Positions 40,146-48,038 of a DNA stretch of 64,000 nucleotides are shown here, one piece after another; position 1 is the first letter of the stretch; every line of letters begins with the position of its first letter. The position numbers were made by a program, and so were the translations under genes. Source of the stretch: Bosea sp. 685 (GTDB lineage Bacteria > Pseudomonadota > Alphaproteobacteria > Rhizobiales > Beijerinckiaceae); NCBI RefSeq assembly GCF_031884435.1, contig NZ_CP134779.1, positions 6,078,501-6,142,500 on the forward strand, given 5' to 3'. The notes below the pieces were generated by a model. That model was not told where the DNA came from, searched no databases, and saw only the letters and a program-made list of their open reading frames with translations.

Positions 40146-41354
40146 ATGTCGATTGAGCGTTTCGACACTGTCATCCTCGGTGCCGGTGCTGCTGGAATGA
40201 TGTGCGCGATCCACGCCGCAGCGCGCGGCGGGCGTGTTCTCATCGTCGATCATGCCAAAGCGCCCGGCGAAAAAATCCGCATTTCCGGCGGGGGCCGCTG
40301 CAACTTCACCAATATCGGAACAAGCGCGCGCAATTTTTTGTCGAATAATCCGCATTTCGCCAAATCTGCGCTGGGCCGATACACGCAGCATGATTTCGTG
40401 GCGTTGGTCGAAAAACACGGCATTGCCTATCACGAGAAGGCACTGGGGCAGCTCTTCTGCGATGATTCCGCCAAGGATATTATCGCAATGCTGATGGATG
40501 AGATGGCGCGCGCGGCCTGCGAATTGCGCCTCAGAACCACAGTGGAAAGCCTGGAGCGGAGCGATGACGGCTTTGCGATCGTGCTTGGCGGTGAGGGGGC
40601 TGCCAAAATTCGGTGCCGGCAGTTTGTCGTTGCGTCCGGAGGAAAATCCATCCCGAAAATGGGAGCATCCAGCCTTGGCTACCAGATCGCCGGCCAGTTT
40701 GGTCTGGCGGTGACGGAGACACGCCCAGCCCTGGTGCCGCTGACATTCGGTGAAGACATTCTTGCCGGGTTTCGCGAGATGGCCGGCGTCGCTGCAGATG
40801 CGCGGGTCTCGTGCGGCAAGACCACATTCGACGAGGCGCTGCTGTTCACCCATCGCGGGCTTTCCGGCCCGGCGATCCTGCAGATTTCGTCCTATTGGCG
40901 CGAGAAGGCACCGATCAGGATCGCGTTCCTGCCCACGCGGGACGTGTTCGCCGATTTGCGCGCTTCCAGACAGGAAAACGGCCGCAGAAGCATCGCCAAT
41001 ACGCTAAGTGATATTCTGCCGAAGCGATTGGCTGTTTATCTCTCCGATGCCCATGGTTGGGCGGGACCCATCGGCGACGCAAGCGACAAGAAGCTCGCGG
41101 CGATCGCGTCCACCATTCAGGGCTGGGAGGTCATGCCCATCGGATCGGAAGGATACCGGACAGCGGAGGTGACGCTCGGTGGCGTCGATACGTCTGCTCT
41201 GAACTCACGGACGATGGCAGCAAGCACAGTCGACGGCCTGTACTTCATCGGTGAAGTGGTCGACGTGACGGGCTGGCTTGGCGGCTACAACTTCCAATGG
41301 GCGTGGTCATCAGGCTGGGCGGCAGGGACCGCCATCGCCGAACGCACCGGCTGA
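40146..41354 (+). CDS. HI0933/BaiN-type NAD(P)/FAD-dependent oxidoreductase
   Basis: A flavoprotein of 402 aa. The FAD dinucleotide-binding motif VILGAGAAGMMCAIHAAARG begins near residue 9, followed by the family signature GEKIRISGGGRCNFTN, and the C-terminal signature is FIGEVVDVTGWLGGYNFQWA. Length and motifs match the HI0933-like family, whose physiological role is mostly unknown. It is the only gene in the middle tRNA-bounded unit. Codon use looks like the host's, unlike the AT-rich gene in the next unit. Confidence 0.88.
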   Translation: MSIERFDTVILGAGAAGMMCAIHAAARGGRVLIVDHAKAPGEKIRISGGGRCNFTNIGTSARNFLSNNPHFAKSALGRYTQHDFVALVEKHGIAYHEKALGQLFCDDSAKDIIAMLMDEMARAACELRLRTTVESLERSDDGFAIVLGGEGAAKIRCRQFVVASGGKSIPKMGASSLGYQIAGQFGLAVTETRPALVPLTFGEDILAGFREMAGVAADARVSCGKTTFDEALLFTHRGLSGPAILQISSYWREKAPIRIAFLPTRDVFADLRASRQENGRRSIANTLSDILPKRLAVYLSDAHGWAGPIGDASDKKLAAIASTIQGWEVMPIGSEGYRTAEVTLGGVDTSALNSRTMAASTVDGLYFIGEVVDVTGWLGGYNFQWAWSSGWAAGTAIAERTG

Positions 41355-41493
41355 GATGCCCGCGCGGCGCGCGGGCAAATTCCTGAACGATTGAAAATGC
41401 ACGCCGGTATTCCCAGCCAGACCAAGCCAGAGAGTTCGGATGACCGACACTGCTCGAGAGAAAGCTCTATAACCTGTTGTAATAAAAGGTTTT

Positions 41494-41540
41494 TGGAGCG
41501 GGCGATCGGGGGCGAACCGACGATATTCAGCTTGGGAAGC
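41494..41540 (-). repeat. tRNA-Gly 3'-half attachment site, copy C
   Basis: 47 bases matching 42981-43027 with three differences (GGGGGC for GGGATC, GATATT for GACATT). GGGGCCAAGTCGTTGAATT follows. The small divergence suggests this site is older than copies A and B or was never under selection. Confidence 0.82.
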
Positions 41541-41591
41541 GGGGCCAAGTCGTTGAATTGCGGCACCTGCGTTCCCGAACGTATAGACCGA

Positions 41592-41622
41592 CAATGCCCT
41601 CAACGGGTGGGTGGAAAGCGGA
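41592..41622. repeat. Array hairpin motif, copy 5
   Basis: CAATGCCCTCAACGGGTGGG then TGGAAAGCGGA; same order of blocks as copy 2. Confidence 0.45.
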
Positions 41623-41642
41623 AATCCATCCTTGTATGAGTC

Positions 41643-42014
41643 TTGCCCGTTCTACGAAATCAACGGCCTAAAGTGACTGCAAAATCTTTCAACGCCACGA
41701 ACAAATTAGTCGGCATCCTGCTGCTTTTTTTCGTCGGAATCCTAGTGTTCGATAGTGTCGAATTATCTATCGCCAATTGGGTCGTATTCCCAAGTGGCAA
41801 CAATCAGTTTGCATTTCGCCTTAAAATTTATGCCGTGTATCTAATTTCTGCATACATCGGAATCATAGTCGGGATGCTTGGCTACCTAACCGATGAACTC
41901 GTTGTCAGAATTGGCAGCTTGGTTTTTGTATTTCTGAATTTTGTGATCATTGGAGTTTTGAACTCAGAGCTACAAACGATCTGCGCGCGCATCTTATCCA
42001 TTTTGGTTGGATAA
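41643..42014 (+). CDS. AT-rich membrane protein of unknown function
   Basis: About 114-124 aa. No ATG is available: TTG at 41643 or GTG at 41673 (VTAKSFN) must start it, and neither has a clear ribosome site. Four hydrophobic helices are visible (LVGILLLFFVGILVFDSV, YAVYLISAYIGIIVGMLGYL, IGSLVFVFLNFVIIGVL). Base composition is clearly lower in GC than the rest of the window, a sign of recent transfer. No family recognised. Confidence 0.55.
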   Translation: MPVLRNQRPKVTAKSFNATNKLVGILLLFFVGILVFDSVELSIANWVVFPSGNNQFAFRLKIYAVYLISAYIGIIVGMLGYLTDELVVRIGSLVFVFLNFVIIGVLNSELQTICARILSILVG

Positions 42015-42030
42015 GGAATCCGCTGGCTGC

Positions 42031-42066
42031 AAATGTCAGTAGGGGGTGGTGGTTAGCGGACGTCCG
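42031..42066. repeat. Array hairpin motif, copy 6
   Basis: AAATGTCAGTAGGGGGTGGT then GGTTAGCGGACGTCCG. TTAGCGGACG (42053-42062) is the inverse of CGTCCGCTAA in copy 7, so copies 6 and 7 frame the gene between them. Confidence 0.5.
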
Positions 42067-42152
42067 GAAATTCAGCCGGTTGAGCGGTTTGGGCGAGGCG
42101 TAGACTTCGCAATGAAAGGCCTGTTGCGAGCGACGTCATAGTCGCTGTCCGC

Positions 42153-42677
42153 CTAGCTTGAGAGGTCGCAAACCAGCTCTGCGGCTCCGCCACGACTGAC
42201 GATCTTCGCCTCTCCCCACGATGTTGGCGTTGCACGAGCGAGGTCTTTTCCGAGAACACTTTCAACTTCTTGCTGCGAAGCAGCAAATAGAATGGAGACG
42301 ACACTTATGCCGTTCTCGATACCCATGTCGAAGGTAAGTTGTTGAGTGCGAAGGCCGCGATATATTCCCGTTAACGGGATACTTACTCGTCGATAACCCG
42401 CAATATCGCGCTTTTCTAATTTTGCCTTGCCGAATGCTACCGCGAATTGCGCGGGAAGGTTCACTTTTGCCAAGCGCGACGCACCCGGGTCGGGGACGTA
42501 TCGAAGTCGTATCTCTTTCCAAAGAGCCGATACGGGCGCAGATGTTCTGCACGCGGAATCGCTATCGGCCTTTTCGATTCCGCCAATGAAATCATCGAGG
42601 TTGACGAGTTCCGTACCCGTCGCCGGGCAACCAGCGTATAAGCACAAGGCAAAGGTTGCCGTGAGCGCCCTCGTCAT
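42153..42677 (-). CDS. Exported protein of unknown function in array unit 3
   Basis: 174 aa from the ATG at 42677, with a signal peptide (MTRALTATFALCLYAGCPAT). The Cys after AG could be a lipidation site, but the -3 residue is Tyr rather than Leu, so soluble periplasmic is equally likely. The mature part is mixed alpha/beta. No family recognised. It is framed by two inverted hairpin motifs. Confidence 0.6.
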   Translation of the reverse strand: MTRALTATFALCLYAGCPATGTELVNLDDFIGGIEKADSDSACRTSAPVSALWKEIRLRYVPDPGASRLAKVNLPAQFAVAFGKAKLEKRDIAGYRRVSIPLTGIYRGLRTQQLTFDMGIENGISVVSILFAASQQEVESVLGKDLARATPTSWGEAKIVSRGGAAELVCDLSS

Positions 42678-42753
42678 GGATGTCGGTCCCATCGGTCGAG
42701 GCCATAGCCCTATTGCGTGGCCACGATGCGTGTCGATCTAGCATGTCAGCGAC

Positions 42754-42782
42754 CGTCCGCTAAGGATGGTCGTAAGCGGACT
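42754..42782. repeat. Array hairpin motif, copy 7 (best stem)
   Basis: CGTCCGCTAAGGATGGTCG then TAAGCGGAC. Arms GTCCGCT and AGCGGAC pair perfectly over 7 bp with a loop containing GGTCG. Confidence 0.55.
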
Positions 42783-42980
42783 CGCTCGACGAAAGAGACT
42801 GCCACCGATTGCCGCGTTTCGGTGCGGGTTAAGGCGGCCAGTCCCCTTGCGCAGCGCCGGTTAGTCTTAACCCATTGAAATTACACGCTCGCGCTCCCTG
42901 CCAAGCCATGCCAGAGAGTGGAGCTCATTGGCACGGCTAGATGGAAACCGGCGCTAAAATGCTGCAATTAAACAGATTTT

Positions 42981-43055
42981 TGGAGCGGGCGATCGGGATC
43001 GAACCGACGACATTCAGCTTGGGAAGCTGACGTTCTACCACTGAACTACGCCCGC
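42981..43055 (-). tRNA. tRNA-Gly (CCC)
   Basis: A 75-nt cloverleaf on the minus strand. Acceptor GCGGGCG pairs with CGCCCGC-type bases before TCCA; anticodon arm TCAGC-TTCCCAA-GCTGA gives CCC; T arm GTCGG-TTCGATC-CCGAT is near-perfect; CCA is encoded. Three partial copies of its 3' half lie to the left, so it is an integration hot spot that has stayed intact. Confidence 0.94.
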
Positions 43056-43397
43056 ATGCCGGTTCGCGGGCATGCGCCTGCCACCGACATCTGCCTCCAT
43101 AGCGGGATCGTCGGCGCGAGTCATCTCCCAATAAGGGCCAATGCGCGATCTCGATTCGCGCTGCCCTTGCCTGGCAAAGTGGCATCGCCGGTTCGCCAGG
43201 GAGATGGCGAGGCGGCGCTTCTTTTCTGAAATCCTCGATTTTCGCCAATAGCATCAGGCGCCTCCGCATCACGCTGCCCGGCACGCTCGAAACGGCTGGC
43301 AGGGCATGGCGCAGAGATTCCACCATCGCGACCTCGATAGGCTGACGCTGGCGACGAAGCGCGTCGGCGGCTGCTTCGGCTGCGAGGGAGCAGCGTC
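43056..43397. other. Intergenic region right of tRNA-Gly
   Basis: 342 bases. It should contain the tRNA promoter next to 43055. I see no gene, repeat or other tRNA fragment in it, which marks the right edge of the array. Confidence 0.5.
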
Positions 43398-44357
43398 GTG
43401 AGCGCGCGCGGGACCGGCGGCATCGGTGCCCTGTTCTGGCGCAGGCCCTATGCGCTGCTGCCGTTCCCGCCGCTGTTCTGGGCCGGGAATCTGCTCATTG
43501 GCCGGGCCTATGCCGGCGAGTTGCCGCCCTTCGGGCTGACCTTCTGGCGTTGGGTGGTGGCGTCCTCATGCATCCTGCCCTTCGTCTGGCGCGAACTCGT
43601 CGCCAAGCGCCGGGACATCCTGGCGCATTGGCGCCTTATCGCCGCCATCAGCATCAGCGGCTTCGCCGGCTACCCGATCCTCAACTATGTCGCGTTGCAG
43701 ACCACGCCGGCGGCCACCGCCGCGATGCTCAACTCCGCCTTGCCGTTGATGGTCCCGCTCTTCGCCTGGATCATCGCGCGCGATGTTCCCTCCATGCGGA
43801 CGATCGCCGGCATCGTGATCTCCTTCATCGGCGTCGCCTGGATCATCGGCCAGGGCGACATCGCGGCCCTCGCCTCGCTCTCGGTCGGCGGCGGGGAAAT
43901 CCTCGTCCTGCTCGCAGTCGCCGGCTACGCGCTCTATTCCGTCCTGCTGCGCTATCGCCCCAGGACCCTCTCCGACATGGCGTTCCTGGCGGTGATGTCG
44001 CTCGTGACCATGATCCTGCTGCTGCCGTTCTGGATCGGCGAGGAGGCGTCGGGGCGGTCGCTGCCGTTCGCGCCCCATACGATCGCCTCGGTCCTGTTCA
44101 TCGGCATATTCGCCTCGCTGATCGGGGCTGCGTGCTGGAACCATTGTGTAGCGACGCTCGGGCCGACCCTGACCGGCGCGTCATTCCATCTGGTGGCGGT
44201 CTATTCGTCGGCTCTCGCCTTCCTCCTTCTCGGCGAGCCCGTCCGGACCTTCCACCTCGTCGGCATCGCCTTGATCCTGCTTGGCTTCGCGATCGCGATC
44301 CTGCCGTTCCGCATGATCGGCTTCGGCCCGGCGCGCAAAACCTCCGCCAAGCCGTGA
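43398..44357 (+). CDS. DMT superfamily (EamA) transporter
   Basis: 319 aa with ten hydrophobic helices arranged as two EamA repeats (about 20-150 and 165-300). PILNYVALQTTPAATAAMLN and the second-repeat counterpart LGPTLTGASFHLVAVYSSAL are typical. Start is GTG at 43398 preceded by GAGGGAG. EamA proteins often export amino acids or metabolites. A leucine dehydrogenase gene starts 36 bases after it, suggesting an amino-acid substrate. Confidence 0.88.
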   Translation: MSARGTGGIGALFWRRPYALLPFPPLFWAGNLLIGRAYAGELPPFGLTFWRWVVASSCILPFVWRELVAKRRDILAHWRLIAAISISGFAGYPILNYVALQTTPAATAAMLNSALPLMVPLFAWIIARDVPSMRTIAGIVISFIGVAWIIGQGDIAALASLSVGGGEILVLLAVAGYALYSVLLRYRPRTLSDMAFLAVMSLVTMILLLPFWIGEEASGRSLPFAPHTIASVLFIGIFASLIGAACWNHCVATLGPTLTGASFHLVAVYSSALAFLLLGEPVRTFHLVGIALILLGFAIAILPFRMIGFGPARKTSAKP

Positions 44358-44392
44358 CCGATTCCTTACCCCATTCGAGAGAGACCCCAGGC

Positions 44393-45451
44393 ATGACGGT
44401 GTTCCGTTCCGTCGACTTCTCCGGCCATGAGCAGGTCGTCCATGTCTGCGATCCGGCTACTGGCCTGCGCGCCATCATCGCGGTCCACAGTACGGCGCTC
44501 GGGCCCGCGATCGGCGGCTGCCGCATCCGCGCCTATGCCGACGAGACCGAGGCCCTGACCGATGTCCTGCGCCTCTCGCGTGGCATGAGCCTGAAGGCCG
44601 CCGTCGCAGGCGTGCCGTTCGGCGGCGGCAAGATGGTCGTGATGGCCGATCCGCGGCGCGACAAGACCCCGGCCTTGCTGCGGGCCGTGGGCGTGGCGGT
44701 CGCGCGGCTGGGCGGGCGCTACGTCACCGGCGAGGATCTCGGCACGACCGTCGCCGACATGGCCGAGATCGGCGCTGCCACGGACCATGTCCTCGGCCTG
44801 CCCGAGAGCCTTGGCGGCAGCGGCGACCCTTCGCCGCGCACCGCCCTCGGCTGCTTCGTCGGCATCGCGGCGAGCGTTCGCCATCGTCTCGGCAAGAGCG
44901 ACCTCAAAGGCGTGCGCGTTGCCGTGCAAGGGCTCGGCAATGTCGGCTGGAATCTCTCCCGGCTGCTTGCCGAGGCTGGGGCCGAGCTGATCGTGAGCGA
45001 TGTCCGTGAGGAGCTGGTGCAGGAGGCGGTCCATGTCTTTCGCGCCAGGCCGGCCGATCCGCAGGCGATCCATGCCGTCGAGGCGGATGTCTTTTCCCCT
45101 TGCGCGCTGGGCGCGGCCATCAACGACATAACCTTGCCGGAGCTCAGGGTCTCGGTGGTCGCGGGTGCCGCCAACAACCAGCTCGCCGATGAGGTCCGCC
45201 ACGATGCGATGCTGCGGGAGCGCGGCATCCTCTACGCGCCCGATTATGTGATCAATGGCGGCGGGATGATCCAGCTCGCGCTGGAGCGGATCGGCCTCGA
45301 CCGGGCGGAGGCCGAGCGGCGCGTCCGCGCCATCGGCGAGACCTTGTCGGGAATCTACGAACTGGCGGACGAGGCGGGCATCCCGACCGCAGCCGCGGCC
45401 CGCAATGTCGCGCAGGAGCGCCTGACCTCGGCCAGGGCGCGGGCGGCATGA
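44393..45451 (+). CDS. Leucine dehydrogenase (Glu/Leu/Phe/Val dehydrogenase family)
   Basis: 352 aa. It oxidatively deaminates branched-chain L-amino acids with NAD+. The glycine-rich substrate region GVPFGGGKMVVMAD near residue 75 contains the catalytic Lys, and AVQGLGNVGWNLSRLL near 178 is the Rossmann motif. The short length separates it from glutamate dehydrogenases. The frame is open upstream to 43550 only as a shadow of the transporter gene. Its stop overlaps the deacetylase start by 4 bases. Confidence 0.9.
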   Translation: MTVFRSVDFSGHEQVVHVCDPATGLRAIIAVHSTALGPAIGGCRIRAYADETEALTDVLRLSRGMSLKAAVAGVPFGGGKMVVMADPRRDKTPALLRAVGVAVARLGGRYVTGEDLGTTVADMAEIGAATDHVLGLPESLGGSGDPSPRTALGCFVGIAASVRHRLGKSDLKGVRVAVQGLGNVGWNLSRLLAEAGAELIVSDVREELVQEAVHVFRARPADPQAIHAVEADVFSPCALGAAINDITLPELRVSVVAGAANNQLADEVRHDAMLRERGILYAPDYVINGGGMIQLALERIGLDRAEAERRVRAIGETLSGIYELADEAGIPTAAAARNVAQERLTSARARAA

Positions 45452-46578
45452 GCTATCCAATGATCAGCGACCCGATGACGCCCGCCGGTTTGCTCCATCG
45501 CCTCGTCGCCTTCGACACGACCTCCCGCAACTCCAATCTGGAGCTCGTAGGCTGGGCGACGGCCCTGCTCGAAACCGCCGGCGCCAGGATCCGGCTCACG
45601 CATGACAGCGGCGGCGCCAAGGCCAATCTGCTCGCCAGCTTCGGTCCGGATGTGCCGGGTGGGATCGTGCTCTCCGCCCATACCGACACGGTGCCCGTCG
45701 ACGGCCAGAGCTGGAGCAGCAACCCTTTCGAGCTGAGGCAGTGCGACGGCCGCTTCTACGGGCGCGGCGCGACCGACATGAAAGGTTTTGTCGCCTGCTG
45801 CCTGGCCTTCGCGCCGCAATGGGGCCAGGCGCGATTGAAGCGCCCGGTTCACCTGGCCCTGAGCTATGACGAGGAGATCGGCTGCTTCGGCGTCCCTAGG
45901 CTCGTCGCCGATCTCGTCGCGAACCTGTCCAGGCCAGCCCTCGTCGTGGTCGGCGAACCCACGGGCATGCGTATCGGCGATCGTCATCGCGGCTATCTCG
46001 GATTCCGGACGATTTTCCACGGCCATGCCGTGCATTCCGGCAATCCCGGCAAGGGGGTGAGCGCCATCGCGGCGGCGGCGCGTTTCGTCGGCCTTCTCGA
46101 CGGACACGGGACGCAAGACGCCAAGGGCGACGACCGGACGACGTTCAATGTCGGTCAGATCTCGGGCGGGACCGGCATCAACATCGTGCCAGGCCGCTGC
46201 GAGGTCCTCTGGGAGATAAGGCCGGCCGCGAGCGCCGACATCGCCGCGTTGAGGAGCGCGACCGATGCGTTCGTGCAGTGCGCGGCGCGGCCCGGCCCGC
46301 CGCCTGAGACCCGGGAAACCGTGATGATTCCGCCGCTGCGGCCGGAGGCGGACAATCCGGCGCTTACGATCGCGCAGGGGCTCGGCGGTACCTTGCCGCT
46401 GCTGGAGCTGCCCTTCGGAACCGAGGCCGGCTTCTTCCAGGCGGCGGGCATCCCGACGGTCGTCTGCGGCCCGGGTTCGATCGAGCAGGCGCATCAGGCG
46501 GATGAATGGATCGCGGCGGAACAGCTCGACGAAGCGATGCGCTTTCTCGGTCGCGCGACGCAATGGGCCGAGGCCTAA
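45448..46578 (+). CDS. argE: Acetylornithine deacetylase-type M20 peptidase
   Basis: 376 aa, ArgE/DapE family zinc hydrolase that removes N-acyl groups from amino acids. Metal ligands are in SAHTDTVPV (His near 77), GATDMKG (Asp near 110) and SYDEEIGCFG (Glu near 142); the dimerisation domain is about 180-290. ArgE is the nearest family, but in this context, translationally coupled to leucine dehydrogenase, the natural substrate may be another N-acyl amino acid. Confidence 0.85.
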   Translation: MSYPMISDPMTPAGLLHRLVAFDTTSRNSNLELVGWATALLETAGARIRLTHDSGGAKANLLASFGPDVPGGIVLSAHTDTVPVDGQSWSSNPFELRQCDGRFYGRGATDMKGFVACCLAFAPQWGQARLKRPVHLALSYDEEIGCFGVPRLVADLVANLSRPALVVVGEPTGMRIGDRHRGYLGFRTIFHGHAVHSGNPGKGVSAIAAAARFVGLLDGHGTQDAKGDDRTTFNVGQISGGTGINIVPGRCEVLWEIRPAASADIAALRSATDAFVQCAARPGPPPETRETVMIPPLRPEADNPALTIAQGLGGTLPLLELPFGTEAGFFQAAGIPTVVCGPGSIEQAHQADEWIAAEQLDEAMRFLGRATQWAEA

Positions 46579-46609
46579 GGCAACACAAAGCAGCTTAAGG
46601 CAACACAAA
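46576..46609. repeat. Short direct duplication before the MHS gene
   Basis: TAAGGCAACACAAA occurs at 46576-46589 and 46596-46609 (20-bp period). The first copy contains the end of the deacetylase stop codon. Confidence 0.7.
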
Positions 46610-46626
46610 AACACAAGGGGATCTTC

Positions 46627-48000
46627 ATGTCGGCAGAACAGATGCAAACAGGCCTCGGGCCGTCCGGGCCAATCTCGGCGCCCATGCGCGCCAAATCCCG
46701 TCGCGCCATCATCGCGGCGACGATCGGCAATATGCTCGAAACCTATGATTTCGCGGTCTATGGCTTCTTCGCGATCATCATCTCGCGGCTTTTCTTTCCC
46801 GCCGGCGACGAGACGGTGTCGCTGCTTCTGACCGTCGCGACCTTCGGCGTCGGCTTCTTCATGCGGCCCGTCGGCGCCATCGTGCTCGGCAGCATGGCCG
46901 ATAGCAAAGGGCGCAAATTCGCGCTGTCGGTGACGATCCTGCTGATGGCGCTCGGCACCGCCATGATCGGGTTCGCGCCGACCTATGCCAGCATCGGCGC
47001 CTGGGCTCCCGCCATCATCGTGCTCGCGCGCCTCATCCAGGGCTTCTCGGCCGGGGGCGAGATCGGCGCCGCGACGGCTTTTCTCGTCGAGCATGCGCCT
47101 CCAGGCCGCCGCGGCTTCTTCGCGAGCTGGCAGCAGGCCAGCCAGGCCTGCGCCCTGCTGCTCGGCTCGCTCCTGGGCGCGGCGATCACCGGCCTGCTCT
47201 CCCAGGAGGCGCTGGAGAGCTGGGGCTGGCGCATCCCTTTCCTGCTCGGCCTGCTGATCGGCCCCGTCGGCTTCTATATCCGCGCGCAGACCGAGGAAGC
47301 CGAGGAGTTCACGCAAGCCGCCGCCAAATTGCCCGGTTCGCCGCTGAGCGAGGCGCTGCGCTTCCATAAACGCAGCATCGCCACGGGTTTCGGCATCACG
47401 ATCACCTGGACCGTCTGCACCTATTTCTTCCTGATCTACATGCCGACCTATGCGGTGCGCCAGCTTCACCTGCCGCAGAGCACGACCTTCCTGGCCAACG
47501 CGGTCAGCCTGGTCGTGCTGCTCGTGCTGGCGCCGGTCTTCGGTGCCTTGTCGGACCGCATCGGCCGCCGCCCGCTTCTGGTCGGTCCGGCGCTGGCCAT
47601 CGTGGTGCTGACCTATCCCCTGCTCGCGCTCCTCAGCGCGTCGCCGACGCTGTGGTCGCTGCTCGCCTTCCAGATCGTTTTCGCCACCCTGATCGCGGCC
47701 TTCACCGGCACCGCGCCGGCCGCGATCGCGGAAATATGCCCGGCGGAGATCCGTTCGACGGGGACCTCGATCGCCTACAATCTCGCCGTCACGATATTCG
47801 GCGGCTTTGCGCCGTTCATCGCGACCTGGCTCATCGCCAGAACCGGCAACGGCCTGTCGCCGGCCTGGTATGTGACCGCGGCGGTGGCGTTCAGCGCTGC
47901 GATCATCCTGGCACTGCATGGTCGTCCGCGCGGAGCCTCCGCAGGTCTCGGCATGCCCGATCCGATCCTGACAGCCGCTCCGGCCGGTCGCGAAGGCTGA
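46627..48000 (+). CDS. MFS transporter, metabolite:H+ symporter (MHS) family
   Basis: 457 aa with 12 hydrophobic helices. Features typical of the ProP/KgtP group are the N-terminal TIGNMLETYDFAVYGFFA, the loop GSMADSKGRK between helices 2 and 3, and RLIQGFSAGGEIGAATAFL. These carriers import organic acids or osmolytes with protons. The AAGGGG sequence precedes the ATG. Being the last gene of the plus-strand group it may import the deacetylase substrate. Confidence 0.9.
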   Translation: MSAEQMQTGLGPSGPISAPMRAKSRRAIIAATIGNMLETYDFAVYGFFAIIISRLFFPAGDETVSLLLTVATFGVGFFMRPVGAIVLGSMADSKGRKFALSVTILLMALGTAMIGFAPTYASIGAWAPAIIVLARLIQGFSAGGEIGAATAFLVEHAPPGRRGFFASWQQASQACALLLGSLLGAAITGLLSQEALESWGWRIPFLLGLLIGPVGFYIRAQTEEAEEFTQAAAKLPGSPLSEALRFHKRSIATGFGITITWTVCTYFFLIYMPTYAVRQLHLPQSTTFLANAVSLVVLLVLAPVFGALSDRIGRRPLLVGPALAIVVLTYPLLALLSASPTLWSLLAFQIVFATLIAAFTGTAPAAIAEICPAEIRSTGTSIAYNLAVTIFGGFAPFIATWLIARTGNGLSPAWYVTAAVAFSAAIILALHGRPRGASAGLGMPDPILTAAPAGREG

Positions 48001-48038
48001 TCGATCAAGGGCCGGGGCGCGATAGCTCCCCGGCCCAT

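Noticed and set aside
37602..42782. Integron attC sites as explanation for the hairpin motif
   Set aside because: No integron integrase, no consistent GTTRRRY/RYYYAAC core pair, and unit borders coincide with tRNA fragments instead.
43550..44392. Fusion of the leucine dehydrogenase frame with an upstream 280-residue stretch
   Set aside because: The stretch is an out-of-frame reading of the DMT transporter gene and is Arg-rich without domains.
46576..46609. CRISPR-like direct repeats
   Set aside because: Only two 14-bp copies with a 6-bp gap; no repeat-spacer regularity anywhere in the window.
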